A stretch of DNA of 64,000 nucleotides, from assembly GCA_017516315.1 (NCBI GenBank), contig JAFXDE010000022.1, forward strand, positions 1 to 64,000. Reading direction: 5' to 3'. The notes under the pieces are model-generated. The model made no database searches and was not told the DNA's origin. It saw only the letters and a list, made by a program, of their open reading frames with translations. The first letter of the stretch is position 1. Each line of letters starts with the position of its first letter. The DNA is from Clostridia bacterium (lineage in GTDB: Bacteria > Bacillota > Clostridia > Oscillospirales > Acutalibacteraceae). Below are positions 26,101-34,218 of this stretch, piece after piece. A program made the position numbers and the translations under genes.

Positions 26101-26831
26101 AAGCAGCAGGCGGTGAGGCAGAAATCTTCGTAATCAGAAACCTTACTGCAGAGGATGTAGCACGCAGTGTAGAAGGATTCTCAAAGAAGGTTAAGGAAAG
26201 CCAGATTATCTTTATTCCCGGTGGCTTCTCCGGCGGTGACGAGCCCGACGGCTCCGCTAAATTCATCACAGCCTTCTTCCGTAACCCCGCGGTAAAAGAG
26301 GCAGTTACCGACCTTCTCGATAACCGTGACGGTCTTATGTGCGGTATCTGTAACGGCTTCCAGGCTCTTATAAAGTTAGGTCTCGTGCCCTATGGTAAGA
26401 TAATAGATACAGATGAAAGCTGTCCGACTCTTACCTTCAATAACATCAGCCGCCATCAGAGCAGAATCGTTCACACCAGAATCGCTTCCGTCAAATCTCC
26501 CTGGCTCGCAAGAATGAATGTGGGTGATGTGGTAAATGTACCCATTTCTCACGGTGAAGGTAAATTCCTCGCCTCTGCAGAGCTGGTTAAGAAGCTGGCT
26601 GAAAACGGACAGATAGCTACACAGTATGTAGACCTTGACGGAAAGGCTACCGCTGACATCGACTTCAATCCCAACGGCTCCGTATGTGCTATCGAGGGTA
26701 TCACCTCCCCCGACGGCCGTGTATTCGGTAAGATGGGACACAGCGAAAGAATCGGCGACGGTCTTTATAAGAATGTTCCCGGTGAATACGACATTCAGAT
26801 GTTCAAGGCTGCAGTGGAATATTTTAAATAA
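23142..26831 (+). CDS. purL: FGAM synthase, single-chain (synthetase plus glutaminase)
   Basis: Converts FGAR to FGAM with glutamine and ATP. At 1229 residues it is the large fused form, unlike the PurL-PurQ-PurS trio of B. subtilis. Visible parts: PurS-like N-terminus, synthetase halves with VDTYWSDHCRHTTF, FKNETHNHPTEIEPFGGA and LGAAAIGGKDSMSGTF, and the C-terminal class I glutaminase domain starting PVFPGTNCEYDS, with GGFSGGDEPDGS, the nucleophile in MCGICNGFQ, and a His/Glu pair at ISHGEGKF. Last gene of the operon; starts one base after the purD stop with AAGGAGG inside purD. Confidence 0.98.
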   Translation: MVYRIFVEKKKGLENEAKSLLGEAKHLLGIEKIENIRLFNRYDAENITEELFSYAVKTVFSEPQLDDVYDSIEIPDAYIFAVEALPGQFDQRADSAAQCIQIISQGERPLIRTAKVYAIYGELTEADIKAFKNHVINAVESREASLEKAETLVAEYAAPETVATVDGFIAMDETALASLLEEKGLAMDLDDLKFLQAYFRDTEHRDPTITEIRVVDTYWSDHCRHTTFSTHIDNVRISDPAVQEAYDRYLAARVEVYGEEKAAKRPQTLMDIATIGTKTLKKRGLLPELDESEEINACSIHVTATVNGEDQDWLLMFKNETHNHPTEIEPFGGAATCIGGCIRDPLSGRAYVHQAMRVTGAGDPRKTIAETLPGKLPQRKICQTAAAGYSSYGNQIGLATGHVAEMYHEGFVAKRMECGAVVAAAPAYNVRRERPAPGDVIVLLGGRTGRDGIGGATGSSKSHNMKSLTTMASEVQKGNAPEERKIQRLFRNAEVTRLIKRCNDFGAGGVSVAIGELAPGLQIDLDAVRKKYEGLDGTEIAISESQERMAVVVAAEDADKFIAFAEEENLEAYRVAVVTEEERMVMKWKGNVIANLSRAFLDTNGAIKHTDVAVTEKDLSVLSKAMFGDLREMASDLRTASQRGLVERFDSTIGAGSVLMPYGGKKQLTPTQSMAAVLPVLPGQETDQASVFSWGCDPDHLSVDPYTGAHASIYNSVAKLVAAGCDYKKAYLTLQEFFERLRTEPERWGKPFAALLGALDAQLELGAAAIGGKDSMSGTFLDKDVPPTLISFAIAPIKKQDVISPEFKEVGSPVYLFGAADEGADSLKATWEAFHALCQAGKVKASWAVERGIGEAVMKMSFGNNIGFKSCVKLGENWHLGMWGFIVAELTEDVELLGVMKLGETAAEPVIALEDDSATIDELYKLHTAVLEDVYPTKAKEDEGEIPTFSFEGKCSASAKNKVAKPKVLIPVFPGTNCEYDSARAVEAAGGEAEIFVIRNLTAEDVARSVEGFSKKVKESQIIFIPGGFSGGDEPDGSAKFITAFFRNPAVKEAVTDLLDNRDGLMCGICNGFQALIKLGLVPYGKIIDTDESCPTLTFNNISRHQSRIVHTRIASVKSPWLARMNVGDVVNVPISHGEGKFLASAELVKKLAENGQIATQYVDLDGKATADIDFNPNGSVCAIEGITSPDGRVFGKMGHSERIGDGLYKNVPGEYDIQMFKAAVEYFK

Positions 26832-26837
26832 ACCTCT

Positions 26838-26878
26838 CCGTCAACCTACGGTTGACACCTCTCCTTTCAGGAGAGGCT
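26838..26878. repeat. REP-like double hairpin after purL
   Basis: GTCAACC-TAC-GGTTGAC followed by CCTCTCCT-TTC-AGGAGAGG. Two adjacent short perfect hairpins with no T-run; this type of intergenic palindrome recurs in gut Clostridia genomes by my recollection. A single copy here. Confidence 0.6.
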
Positions 26879-26888
26879 GAAATAAGAT

Positions 26889-26929
26889 TAAACCGCACAG
26901 GATGTCCTGTGCGGTTAATTTTTTTATTT
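26889..26929. terminator. Terminator between purL and the convergent hydrolase
   Basis: AACCGCACAGGA / TCCTGTGCGGTT, a 12-bp perfect stem with a 2-base loop, followed by AATTTTTTT on the plus strand; the minus side is T-rich (TTAATCTTATTT), so it may serve both genes. It reaches into the last codons of the minus-strand gene. Confidence 0.88.
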
Positions 26930-27994
26930 AGATTTAGTCATACACCACTCTGCCCATTTTTCTGTTTTATAGAATTTTTTATACATCGAGTGTCCGTATT
27001 TATTCCAACGGGTATATTTTATGTCTGCTCCTAATTTTTCGAGCTCGGAAACATAATAATCATCACTGTCTATTCTTACATTGGTATCATCTGAAGAATG
27101 TGCCGCCCATATGGGGGTTTCAATCAATCTGCGGACATCGTATTTTTCGAAATCGGCGTCGAAGGACAAGCCTCCCATTACGGGTACTGCCGCCGCAAAG
27201 AATCCCGGATAAAGATAAGCAAGATGCCACACACAGAAGCCACCGAAGGAGGTGCCTGCAATATATATCCTTTTCCTGTCGAAATCTATAGGAAGCTCAT
27301 CGATAAGCTTTTTTACCGATTTTACATAATTCAGTGTAAAATCATCGCCTCTGTTTGAGCCGAACGGAGCCTGCGGCAGAAGTATACTGCATTCTTCCTT
27401 TAAAACCTGTCTGAACAACGGGATGTTATCAAATAACTGCTTAATATTATCGTGACCCATGGCGCCGGCACCGTGTAAGAGAACAAATAAAGGCTTATCC
27501 TTTTCCTTGCTTGTGCGCAGTCTGAACGGGAAACACATTTCATTTTCTTTGTCATTGTACCTATAGGCAGAAAATCTGCAGCCTGAAAGCTTTATCAGAC
27601 CGCCGGGCTGATTACTGTTATTTTCTTCAATCCACTTTTTGGCGTTCTGCTCCCCAATCCATTCCTTGGCCTTGTTTTCCTTTTTCTTGAAATTATAATA
27701 ATACCTGTAGGTGCGCATTATCGACTGAGGCATTTTTTCCTTTTTTTCAATAGATGTCTGCGATAAAACATAAAGATACCCGTCACTGCCCTCGAGCCGG
27801 ATTATGTTCAGATGTGCTTCGAAGCCGTCACGGACATTCTCCCTGAAAAGCTTACGGATTTCATCCAGCTCCTTTTCATCAAAGGCTATAAGTATCAGCC
27901 CTACATCCTCAGCAGTTTTTTCCGCATAAGCTTCGAAAGGTCTGATGTCACATAAATAATTATCAATCAGACAGCGAAATCGCAGAGATCCCAT
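26924..27994 (-). CDS. Alpha/beta hydrolase (esterase/peptidase-like) with uncharacterised N-terminal domain
   Basis: The C-terminal half of this 356-residue protein is an alpha/beta hydrolase: FVLLHGAGAMGHD (oxyanion region), GTSFGGFCVWHLA (nucleophile Ser), SSDDTNV (acid) and YGHSMYKKFY (His). This resembles phospholipase/carboxylesterase or PHB-depolymerase-like enzymes. The first 140 residues form a separate charged domain I do not recognise. No signal peptide. AAGGTGAT precedes the ATG. The promoter spacer holds a palindrome (separate entry). Substrate unknown. Confidence 0.85.
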   Translation of the reverse strand: MGSLRFRCLIDNYLCDIRPFEAYAEKTAEDVGLILIAFDEKELDEIRKLFRENVRDGFEAHLNIIRLEGSDGYLYVLSQTSIEKKEKMPQSIMRTYRYYYNFKKKENKAKEWIGEQNAKKWIEENNSNQPGGLIKLSGCRFSAYRYNDKENEMCFPFRLRTSKEKDKPLFVLLHGAGAMGHDNIKQLFDNIPLFRQVLKEECSILLPQAPFGSNRGDDFTLNYVKSVKKLIDELPIDFDRKRIYIAGTSFGGFCVWHLAYLYPGFFAAAVPVMGGLSFDADFEKYDVRRLIETPIWAAHSSDDTNVRIDSDDYYVSELEKLGADIKYTRWNKYGHSMYKKFYKTEKWAEWCMTKSK

Positions 27995-28022
27995 AAAATC
28001 ACCTTATATCTTTATTTGGTTT

Positions 28023-28052
28023 ATTATATCACATTTAATGTGTAAAAAGCAA
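28023..28052 (-). promoter_or_regulatory. Promoter with palindrome in the spacer
   Basis: Minus strand TTGCTT (28052-28047), 18 bases, TATAAT (28028-28023). The spacer contains the perfect palindrome CACATTTAATGTG (28031-28043), a candidate operator. Confidence 0.55.
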
Positions 28053-28113
28053 TATCGGGCAGATAACAGCCTTTCTGTCATACCAACAGCCACCTTACAA
28101 TGTGGGTAACAGA

Positions 28114-28146
28114 TAAAAAAAGAAGTCGGACTGCGAACAGTCCGAC
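28114..28146 (-). terminator. Terminator after the zinc-ribbon gene
   Basis: GTCGGACTG-TTCG-CAGTCCGAC stem followed on the minus strand by TTCTTTTTTT. Confidence 0.9.
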
Positions 28147-28189
28147 GGGCATATTTTTATATAAGAAATTCAAAAACCTCTCAAATAAA

Positions 28190-28474
28190 TTATGCTTCCT
28201 CTTCTTCCTTCATCTTTGCAAAACATTCGCTGCAGTAAACCTCTCTGCCTTCGGTGGGCTTAAAGGGAACCTTGGCTTCGCCGCCGCAGCTTGCGCAAGT
28301 AGCAATGAACATTTCTCTGGCAGGTCTTGCTGCGTTCTTACGGGCAATACGGCATTCCTTGCAGCGCTGGGGTTCATTCTGGAAGCCCTTTTCTGCGTAG
28401 AATTCCTGTTCGCCTGCAGTGAAGATGAAGTCAGCACCACATTCTTTGCATTTGAGTGTTTTGTCTTCGTACAT
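28190..28474 (-). CDS. Small zinc-ribbon protein
   Basis: The 94-residue product has two zinc-binding modules: LKCKECGADFIFTAGEQEFY...RCKECR (residues 8-42, the 'probable zinc-binding' zf-trcl type) and CASCGGEAKVPFKP...VYCSECF (60-86). The tail is acidic. GAGGT lies before the ATG at 28474. Members are common, short, unassigned Firmicutes proteins; nucleic-acid or protein binding is presumed. It follows a sigma factor gene (83 bases downstream of its stop). Confidence 0.88.
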   Translation of the reverse strand: MYEDKTLKCKECGADFIFTAGEQEFYAEKGFQNEPQRCKECRIARKNAARPAREMFIATCASCGGEAKVPFKPTEGREVYCSECFAKMKEEEEA

Positions 28475-28557
28475 GATTTTTTACCTCGCTTGAATTTGAA
28501 ATCGCCCCTATCGGATTTGCACCGAGTAATTTTCTCCTTATGAGTCAGGGCATATAT

Positions 28558-29136
28558 TCAGACCTCGCTCTGAAGCCTTTTTTTAAGCTTTTTTCTCGCT
28601 CTTTGAAGAGCGCTGTCTACGGATTTCACCGTAGTTTCCGTCTTTTTAGCTATATCGCAATAGGATGCACCTGCGAGATAGAGCATAAAGATTTCTCTTT
28701 CTCTGTCCGTAAGCTCACTTTTTATAACCGATGTGATATACTCCGCATTTTCGTCAGAAAGCAGGCTTTCCTCAGGTGTAAGCACCAAAGCGCCGCTGTT
28801 TATCTGACTTTCCAAGGATACTATCATATCCTCGGGGATGTGTCTTTTAGTATTAGTAGCACGGATTGCACTGATAATGCGGTTTCTTATGCAGTGTGAG
28901 GCATAAGTATTAAATGCTGCCTCGCCACCCTTTTCATAGGAATAAACAGCTCCTAAAAAACCGACCATACCCTCCTGGACCAAATCGGAAATTTCTTCGT
29001 TATCTGATGAAAAGGATGAAGCGATATACTTCGCTACATTCATATATCTCTCCGTAAGCATATTAAGAGCCTCGTCGTCTCTTTCTACGGAAAGATAGGC
29101 AAGCTGTTCATCATTTAACTGAAAGTAATTTTCCAT
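28558..29136 (-). CDS. Sigma-70 family factor, SigH-like
   Basis: The 192-residue protein has region 2 (ISDLVQEGMVGFLGAVYSYEKGGEAAFNTYASHCIRNRI, core binding and -10 recognition) and region 4 (LTDREREIFMLYLAGASYCDIAKKTETTVKSVDSALQRARKKL, a helix-turn-helix for -35 recognition), without region 1 or full region 3. Size and motifs resemble SigH of Bacillus/Clostridium, but the canonical spo0H gene neighbourhood is absent, so it is probably a paralogue with another role. The ribosome site (GGATAAG) is weak. Own promoter at 29169-29197. Confidence 0.9.
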   Translation of the reverse strand: MENYFQLNDEQLAYLSVERDDEALNMLTERYMNVAKYIASSFSSDNEEISDLVQEGMVGFLGAVYSYEKGGEAAFNTYASHCIRNRIISAIRATNTKRHIPEDMIVSLESQINSGALVLTPEESLLSDENAEYITSVIKSELTDREREIFMLYLAGASYCDIAKKTETTVKSVDSALQRARKKLKKRLQSEV

Positions 29137-29168
29137 CTATAGACTTATCCAATCATATTATTATGAAT

Positions 29169-29197
29169 ATAATATAGTAAAACTTTTCTAAAGTCAA
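29169..29197 (-). promoter_or_regulatory. Promoter of the sigma factor gene
   Basis: Minus strand TTGACT (29197-29192), 17 bases, TATTAT (29174-29169). An inverted repeat TTGTTG-CTTTA-CAACAA lies about 35 bases further upstream (29230-29246). Confidence 0.65.
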
Positions 29198-29265
29198 GTG
29201 AATTTTTATACAAAATGTACAATGTTTTTTTGTTGCTTTACAACAAGAAATGTTAATTTAGAATA

Positions 29266-29300
29266 TTAAAATCCGCCCTGCTTAAAACAAGGCGGATTAT
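29266..29300 (-). terminator. Terminator after the HSL-type hydrolase
   Basis: AATCCGCC / GGGCGGATT stem with a 12-base loop, then TTTTAATATTC on the minus strand. Confidence 0.75.
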
Positions 29301-29303
29301 CTT

Positions 29304-30317
29304 TTATCCTTTAGTAGCTAAAATGGCATCGATAAGCATCTGCTGTGCTTCCTTGGCTTCGGGTGTGGGGAACAAAGGATAAGGATGGTCAAGGCCTTCC
29401 TTAAGCATAAAGGTGTGCTCTATTCCCTGTTCCGTGAGTATTTCGTGGAACTTTACGATATCGGGGCAGAGCATATCGCGTGTGCCTGTGAAAAGGCTTA
29501 TGTAACCGAGTCCCTCAAAGGTGCCGAAAATAGGACTTACTATGGGATCCTTACGGTCAAGCTTATCTGCCCATTTCATACCGATGTCAATAAGTCCGTG
29601 CATACCGAGCATAGGATCGATAGGCTCAATTTCCTCGACCTCTTCATTTTCCATGGTAACATCCATCCAGGGAACATAAAGGAAAAGCTGTTCGGGCTCG
29701 AGAATGTCCATATCAAGATCTCTTATCTTCTGTGCGAGAACGAGACTCATAGCTCCGCCTGAGGAGTCGCCTGCAAAAATAATATGCTTAACTCCTTCTC
29801 TTGATGCTACATCGAGATAGAATTCCATCATTACCTTATAGGATTCCTCACAGGTGCAATGAGGAAGCTTCGGGTAAATAGGCATAACCACGGGACACTC
29901 CGCATTCTTTGAAACATTATTTATCAGCTTCCAATGATACTTGAGGGGGTTATTGAGATAGCCGCCGCCGGGAATGTAAATGAGAAGTGTATCCGTAAAG
30001 GTTTCCATATTGAAATAATAAACCTGCATATTATGCTCGTACTGATAATAATAAGGTATATCCATAGAAACACCTACAGGCTTTTCGTGAGGCTCGAGGT
30101 TAGTCTTTTCTCTGAGCTCGATATTCTCGATGTAGCCCTCGCCTTCCTCGTAAATGGAGTCACGATCGATAAGCACCATCCATACCTCAGCAAGAGTAGC
30201 CATAACCGAGCGCTCGTATTTCAGATGTGAAATACCGTACAGTGCCACAAAAAGCACAGCCGCTATAACAGCAGTGCTTGTTGCAAGCTTCAGAATTTTT
30301 TTCTCTGTAGTCTTCAT
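29304..30317 (-). CDS. Membrane-anchored HSL-family alpha/beta hydrolase
   Basis: Hormone-sensitive-lipase-type esterases cleave small acyl esters. The 337-residue protein has an N-terminal membrane segment (about 13-30), then LLIYIPGGGYLNNP (oxyanion hole, PGGG instead of the usual HGGG), FAGDSSGGAMSLVLA (nucleophile in GDSSGG), FTGTRDMLCP (acid Asp) and EGLDHPYPLFP (His). AGGAGG precedes the ATG. It stands alone with a terminator; external acetyl-ester or xenobiotic ester cleavage is possible but not shown. Confidence 0.9.
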   Translation of the reverse strand: MKTTEKKILKLATSTAVIAAVLFVALYGISHLKYERSVMATLAEVWMVLIDRDSIYEEGEGYIENIELREKTNLEPHEKPVGVSMDIPYYYQYEHNMQVYYFNMETFTDTLLIYIPGGGYLNNPLKYHWKLINNVSKNAECPVVMPIYPKLPHCTCEESYKVMMEFYLDVASREGVKHIIFAGDSSGGAMSLVLAQKIRDLDMDILEPEQLFLYVPWMDVTMENEEVEEIEPIDPMLGMHGLIDIGMKWADKLDRKDPIVSPIFGTFEGLGYISLFTGTRDMLCPDIVKFHEILTEQGIEHTFMLKEGLDHPYPLFPTPEAKEAQQMLIDAILATKG

Positions 30318-30480
30318 ATTGTCCTCCTATATAAATTCCATAAATTCTCTCCAGTATTGTAATTATAATTATATATTATGAATAAAGTGCTAATACATAG
30401 TAAATAATCAACAAATATTAAAAAAGTGTTGAATATTAATAGACAGGTGTCGATTTTTAAATAAGGTGAGATGTAGGAGG

Positions 30481-30586
30481 CAGGTTGGGGGGCGAAGCAC
30501 GGCAAATGCCGTACTCCGCGCGCCTGCAGGCGTGCGGAGCGCCGTCTACGGCGGCTTCGCCCCCCCTCTCACCGGTTGCAGAACCT
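30481..30586. repeat. GC-rich cloverleaf palindrome
   Basis: The 395 bases between 30318 and 30712 contain no gene. Their centre is a perfect cloverleaf: outer stem GGGGGGCGAAGC (30487-30498) with GCTTCGCCCCCC (30554-30565), and inside it three hairpins, ACGGC-AAAT-GCCGT (30499-30512), CTCCGC..GCGGAG with an inner CGCCTGCAGGCG (30514-30539) and CGCCG-TCTA-CGGCG (30540-30553). CAGGTT / AACCTG flank it. The surroundings are AT-rich. No T-run follows. Confidence 0.85.
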
Positions 30587-30654
30587 GAAAAAAGGCACCT
30601 GTACGAAGCAGATGCCCTATACTATTATATATATTAATAATGTGCTATCGTAAA

Positions 30655-30703
30655 GAAAAATACGGGTTCCCTGTGCTGAAAGCACAGACATAACCCGTAT
30701 TTT
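30655..30703 (-). terminator. Terminator of the beta-mannosidase operon
   Basis: AATACGGGTT / AACCCGTATT outer stem with an inner CTGTGC-TGAAA-GCACAG hairpin. T-rich on both sides (TTTTTC... on the minus strand), so possibly bidirectional. Confidence 0.82.
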
Positions 30704-30712
30704 TTATCTTTT

Positions 30713-31666
30713 TTATAAAAGCTCTTCCGCAAAGCGGTCAATTATCTCAGCATATTCTTTTCTGCCGTACATAAAGGCCTGCGCGTGGTCGGCCTCGGGA
30801 ACAAGTAAAATCTCCTTCATTTCACTTGCACAGCTTTCATAAAGCTCCGTACACATAAAGGCAGGAACGAGACCGTCCTTTTCGCCGTGTACAAAGAACA
30901 TCGGCACTTTTGCCTTTTTAACGCTGTCAAGAGGAGAAACATCGAACAAATCCATACCGTGATTGAATTTTCCTGCATAGAAAACGCCTTTTGTTATAGT
31001 CTTACCGCCTTTTATACCGAGATTATCTATTTTCCAGTTAAAGAAATCCTCGGCTACGGTAAAGCCGCAGTCTGCTACGGTAAACTTAACATTTTCGGGA
31101 AGATCTTCCCTTCCACTCATCATACAGACTGTAGCACAACCCATAGAAACGCCATGAAGAATAATCTTGATATCACTTCCGAAATTACCGGTAAGGTAAC
31201 CGAGCCACTTCATACAATCTTCTCTTTCATTATAGCCGAAGGTACACCAGTTACCCTCACTTTCACCTGAAGCCACATGATCAGGTATGAAAACATTGTA
31301 GCCCTTTTCTATATAGTACTGTACGAATTTAGAAAATTCTCTTCTGCCGGTGCTTCTGTATCCATGAGCGCCGAAAACATAAACATCGCTTTCCTTTTCG
31401 GGTCTGAGAAGATATCCCGTAAGTCTGTAGCCCTTATCTGACATCATAAAATGCCTCTCGTAGCCGTGTCCCTCAAGCCACTTGAGATTATTCTGTAAAA
31501 ATTCACCTAAATGGCTGTCGTCACAGCCGGACATTTTCTGCTTAAACTCAGGGGAAAAAACTATTTTACGGTTAAAGAGTGCCTCATTAGCAGCCGTACA
31601 CAAGCCGTAAGCTGTAAGTCCTGTCACACCTGCACCGATTAATGCTCCTTTAATTATCTTTTTCAT
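30713..31666 (-). CDS. Alpha/beta hydrolase with N-terminal membrane segment
   Basis: The 317-residue protein shows the serine-hydrolase set: VFGAHGYRSTGRREF, ILHGVSMGCATVCM (nucleophile in GVSMG), FVHGEKDGLVP (Asp) and PEADHAQAF (His). The first 25 residues are a likely membrane anchor or signal (KGALIGAGVTGLTAYGLCTAA). BEM46/FrsA-like family by general look; substrate unknown. Its ATG overlaps the beta-mannosidase stop by 4 bases (ATGA) and AAGGATG lies upstream, so the two are co-translated. Last gene of a five-gene operon. Confidence 0.9.
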   Translation of the reverse strand: MKKIIKGALIGAGVTGLTAYGLCTAANEALFNRKIVFSPEFKQKMSGCDDSHLGEFLQNNLKWLEGHGYERHFMMSDKGYRLTGYLLRPEKESDVYVFGAHGYRSTGRREFSKFVQYYIEKGYNVFIPDHVASGESEGNWCTFGYNEREDCMKWLGYLTGNFGSDIKIILHGVSMGCATVCMMSGREDLPENVKFTVADCGFTVAEDFFNWKIDNLGIKGGKTITKGVFYAGKFNHGMDLFDVSPLDSVKKAKVPMFFVHGEKDGLVPAFMCTELYESCASEMKEILLVPEADHAQAFMYGRKEYAEIIDRFAEELL

Positions 31667-34200
31667 ACTTGCACATCCTTCGGTCTCTGTCTGTGGAAAA
31701 TGGCGTTACCTATATTTATCGGAGATGCCGCCATTTTCAGAACCATTATTTTTTCATCCATAGACATCTTACGGGTAGGAATGTCCGTAAGAGAAATAAC
31801 CTTTATGCTGTTTATCAGCTCCTCAGCAGAAACATCCTCACCTATAGCTATGGTTACTGTTTTGCTCTCGCCGGGTAAAAGATCGAAGCAGTTATCGGAG
31901 AAATTCTTTACACTTGCGCTTTCGAGTCTTACGAGACGGGCAAACTTATCTGCAGTAACGGTGATTTCTGCTTTATCGCCGACTATTTTCTTATCTGCCT
32001 TAAGTACAGTCTTCGGCAGGTTAAGCTTCTTTTCCTGATCGAAGAGGAATACTCTTCTGACTGTTTCCTCTCCATCCTCCGTAAGAGAAAGCAGAAGACC
32101 CATCCTTTTCACATCATAAGCCTTACCGAGAATAGAAAGATCTTTTCTGAAAACCTTTTCGTTAGCCAAAGCCTTGACAGTTATTTCTTTTTCATCGGAA
32201 TAAATAATACCGTCTTCGAAATCAAAAACAGAGAGGCGTACTCTGACATTCTTATCCTCGCGTAAATCGTTGATAAGATATGCATTAAGCTCCTTGTCCT
32301 TATCCTCAAAGGAAACCGTAAGAGGTCGGTTAAAGTGCTTTGCGCCGTACTGTAATGCCTTATAATTTCCGTAGTAGTCCACGCTTGACCAGGAGCATAC
32401 GGGCCAACAGTCATTGAACTGCCAGTAAAGAGCGCCGTTACATCTGCCCTTATTTCTGCGCCAATGCTCGGTCGCATCCTCGATACAGTTAAGCTGGGTT
32501 ATCTGTGAAAGATAAACATAATCCTCGAAGTTCTGAGGAATCCTGAATCGGGTACAGATATAGTAGAACATTTTTGCGTTACCTGAGCCGCATTTCTGAT
32601 GACTCTTCATAACGTCACTTTCGAGATCGTAATCCTTCTTTTCTGCGAATGAAGCCACAGTCTTTATGTCAGGAAGACTTTCGAAGCCGAATTCACTGCA
32701 AAAGCGGGTCATACGGTGACGGTATTCCTTCATAGGCGCAAGACCGTGCCAAACACTCCAGAGATGTGTGTCACCTACATTATCGGAGTTAACACCCTTA
32801 TTATGCTCTGTACCGCAGGGTGAGCCGGGAATAAAGGAGGTAACCTTGTCATACTTTCTTACCTCTTCGGGAAGAATACTGTAGAAAAATTTCTCTGTCC
32901 ACTTTATGTACTCTCTAAGGTGCATCCAGCCGCCTGACATAGCCTCGATTTCGTTATTACCACTCCAGATAGCCAAAGAAGCGTGATGAGAGAGTCTCTT
33001 AACATTATATTCGATTTCATTTTTTACATTAGCGAGGAAATCCTTCTTAAAGAAGGGATAGGGCTGACAGGCAAACATAAAGTCCTGCCATAAGAGAATA
33101 CCCTTCTCATCGCAAAGGTCGTACATTTCGTCACTTTCATAAAAGCCGCCGCCCCAGATACGGATAAGATTGAAGTTAGAGAAAAGAGCAGTATCTATGT
33201 ACATCTTAAGAGCCTTTTCGTCGAAGCGGTTAATGAAGGAATCGGCAGGAATCCAGTTAGCACCCTTGGCGAACATAGGAACACCGTTAAGAACGAAGCG
33301 GAAGTTAGTACCGTATTCGTCCTTGCTTCGGTCAAGATAAAGGGTTCGCAGACCGATTTTCTTTTCCTTTACGGAAACTGTCTCGTCTGCATAAATAAGC
33401 TCAGCCTTAACCCTGTAAAGAGGCTGTGTAGCCTTACCGGAAAGCTCCTTCGTCCACCAAAGCTCAGGCTTCTCTACGGTGAATTCGCCCTTGAAGCCTT
33501 CTGCCTTTTCCTGTGTACCGTCGGGATGAATAAGTGTAACCACACATCTGACATCCTCGCCGTATTTTTCTGCTTCGCAGTCAAAGCCTACGGTTACCTT
33601 GCCGTCGGAATGTGACTGTGTAACACCGAGATAATTAATTCTCGCCTTTTTCACGAATTCGAGGCCGATATTACCGCTGACACCCGAGGGAACGAGAACG
33701 GGACCCCAGTCCCAACCGAAATGGCACTGCGGCTTTCGTACAAACACGATTCCGTTCATACCGTTTGAGTTAGGGGGTACTATGGTCTTTTTCGCGATAT
33801 TCTCTACATATTTAACAGGTGAAAGGAAAAAAATCTTCAGCTCATTTTCCCCTGCCTTAAGGTATTTCTTAACCTTGAAGCTGTAGCCGATATGGCAGTT
33901 TTCCGTGTAAGCCACCTCTTGGCCGTTAAGATAAACATGGCAGAGAGTATCGAGCATTCTGCAGTCAAGACAGATTTCATCGTACTGCATTTCCTCATCG
34001 CTGAGACTAAAACTCTTTACATATTCCCAATCGAGACGACCGACAAATTCGCAGTCCTTTTCATTAAGGCCGTAAAAGGGGTCGGGAATAATCTTGTTTC
34101 TCATAAGGTCCAGATAGTTACATCCGGGAACAACAGCTTCAAGCCATTCCTCTTTTCCCTTTTCACGGAAAAGCCACTGTCCGTTAAGTGATCTGTACAT
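31663..34200 (-). CDS. Beta-mannosidase (GH2)
   Basis: GH2 beta-mannosidases release mannose from the non-reducing end of beta-mannosides such as mannan oligosaccharides and N-glycan cores. At 845 residues it has the sugar-binding N-domain (MYRSLNGQWLFREKGKEEW, VPGCNYLDL), immunoglobulin-like middle, and TIM barrel with WSGNNEIE (acid/base Glu near 414) and TRFCSEFGFESLP (nucleophile Glu near 502). The FHFGWDWGPVL-like segment (HFGWDWGP) is typical of the subfamily. No signal peptide: cytoplasmic, consistent with importing oligosaccharides. AAGGAG before the ATG. Confidence 0.95.
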   Translation of the reverse strand: MYRSLNGQWLFREKGKEEWLEAVVPGCNYLDLMRNKIIPDPFYGLNEKDCEFVGRLDWEYVKSFSLSDEEMQYDEICLDCRMLDTLCHVYLNGQEVAYTENCHIGYSFKVKKYLKAGENELKIFFLSPVKYVENIAKKTIVPPNSNGMNGIVFVRKPQCHFGWDWGPVLVPSGVSGNIGLEFVKKARINYLGVTQSHSDGKVTVGFDCEAEKYGEDVRCVVTLIHPDGTQEKAEGFKGEFTVEKPELWWTKELSGKATQPLYRVKAELIYADETVSVKEKKIGLRTLYLDRSKDEYGTNFRFVLNGVPMFAKGANWIPADSFINRFDEKALKMYIDTALFSNFNLIRIWGGGFYESDEMYDLCDEKGILLWQDFMFACQPYPFFKKDFLANVKNEIEYNVKRLSHHASLAIWSGNNEIEAMSGGWMHLREYIKWTEKFFYSILPEEVRKYDKVTSFIPGSPCGTEHNKGVNSDNVGDTHLWSVWHGLAPMKEYRHRMTRFCSEFGFESLPDIKTVASFAEKKDYDLESDVMKSHQKCGSGNAKMFYYICTRFRIPQNFEDYVYLSQITQLNCIEDATEHWRRNKGRCNGALYWQFNDCWPVCSWSSVDYYGNYKALQYGAKHFNRPLTVSFEDKDKELNAYLINDLREDKNVRVRLSVFDFEDGIIYSDEKEITVKALANEKVFRKDLSILGKAYDVKRMGLLLSLTEDGEETVRRVFLFDQEKKLNLPKTVLKADKKIVGDKAEITVTADKFARLVRLESASVKNFSDNCFDLLPGESKTVTIAIGEDVSAEELINSIKVISLTDIPTRKMSMDEKIMVLKMAASPINIGNAIFHRQRPKDVQV

Positions 34201-34218
34201 TATATTTTCTCCTTAAAA

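Noticed and set aside
28100..28543. 147-codon open frame opposite the zinc-ribbon gene
   Set aside because: It is the shadow of the minus-strand gene with its CxxC motifs, terminator and ribosome site; the plus-strand reading has no family look.
30481..30586. Cloverleaf considered as a tRNA gene
   Set aside because: No GTTCGA arm, no acceptor CCA context, stem lengths and loops do not match tRNA.
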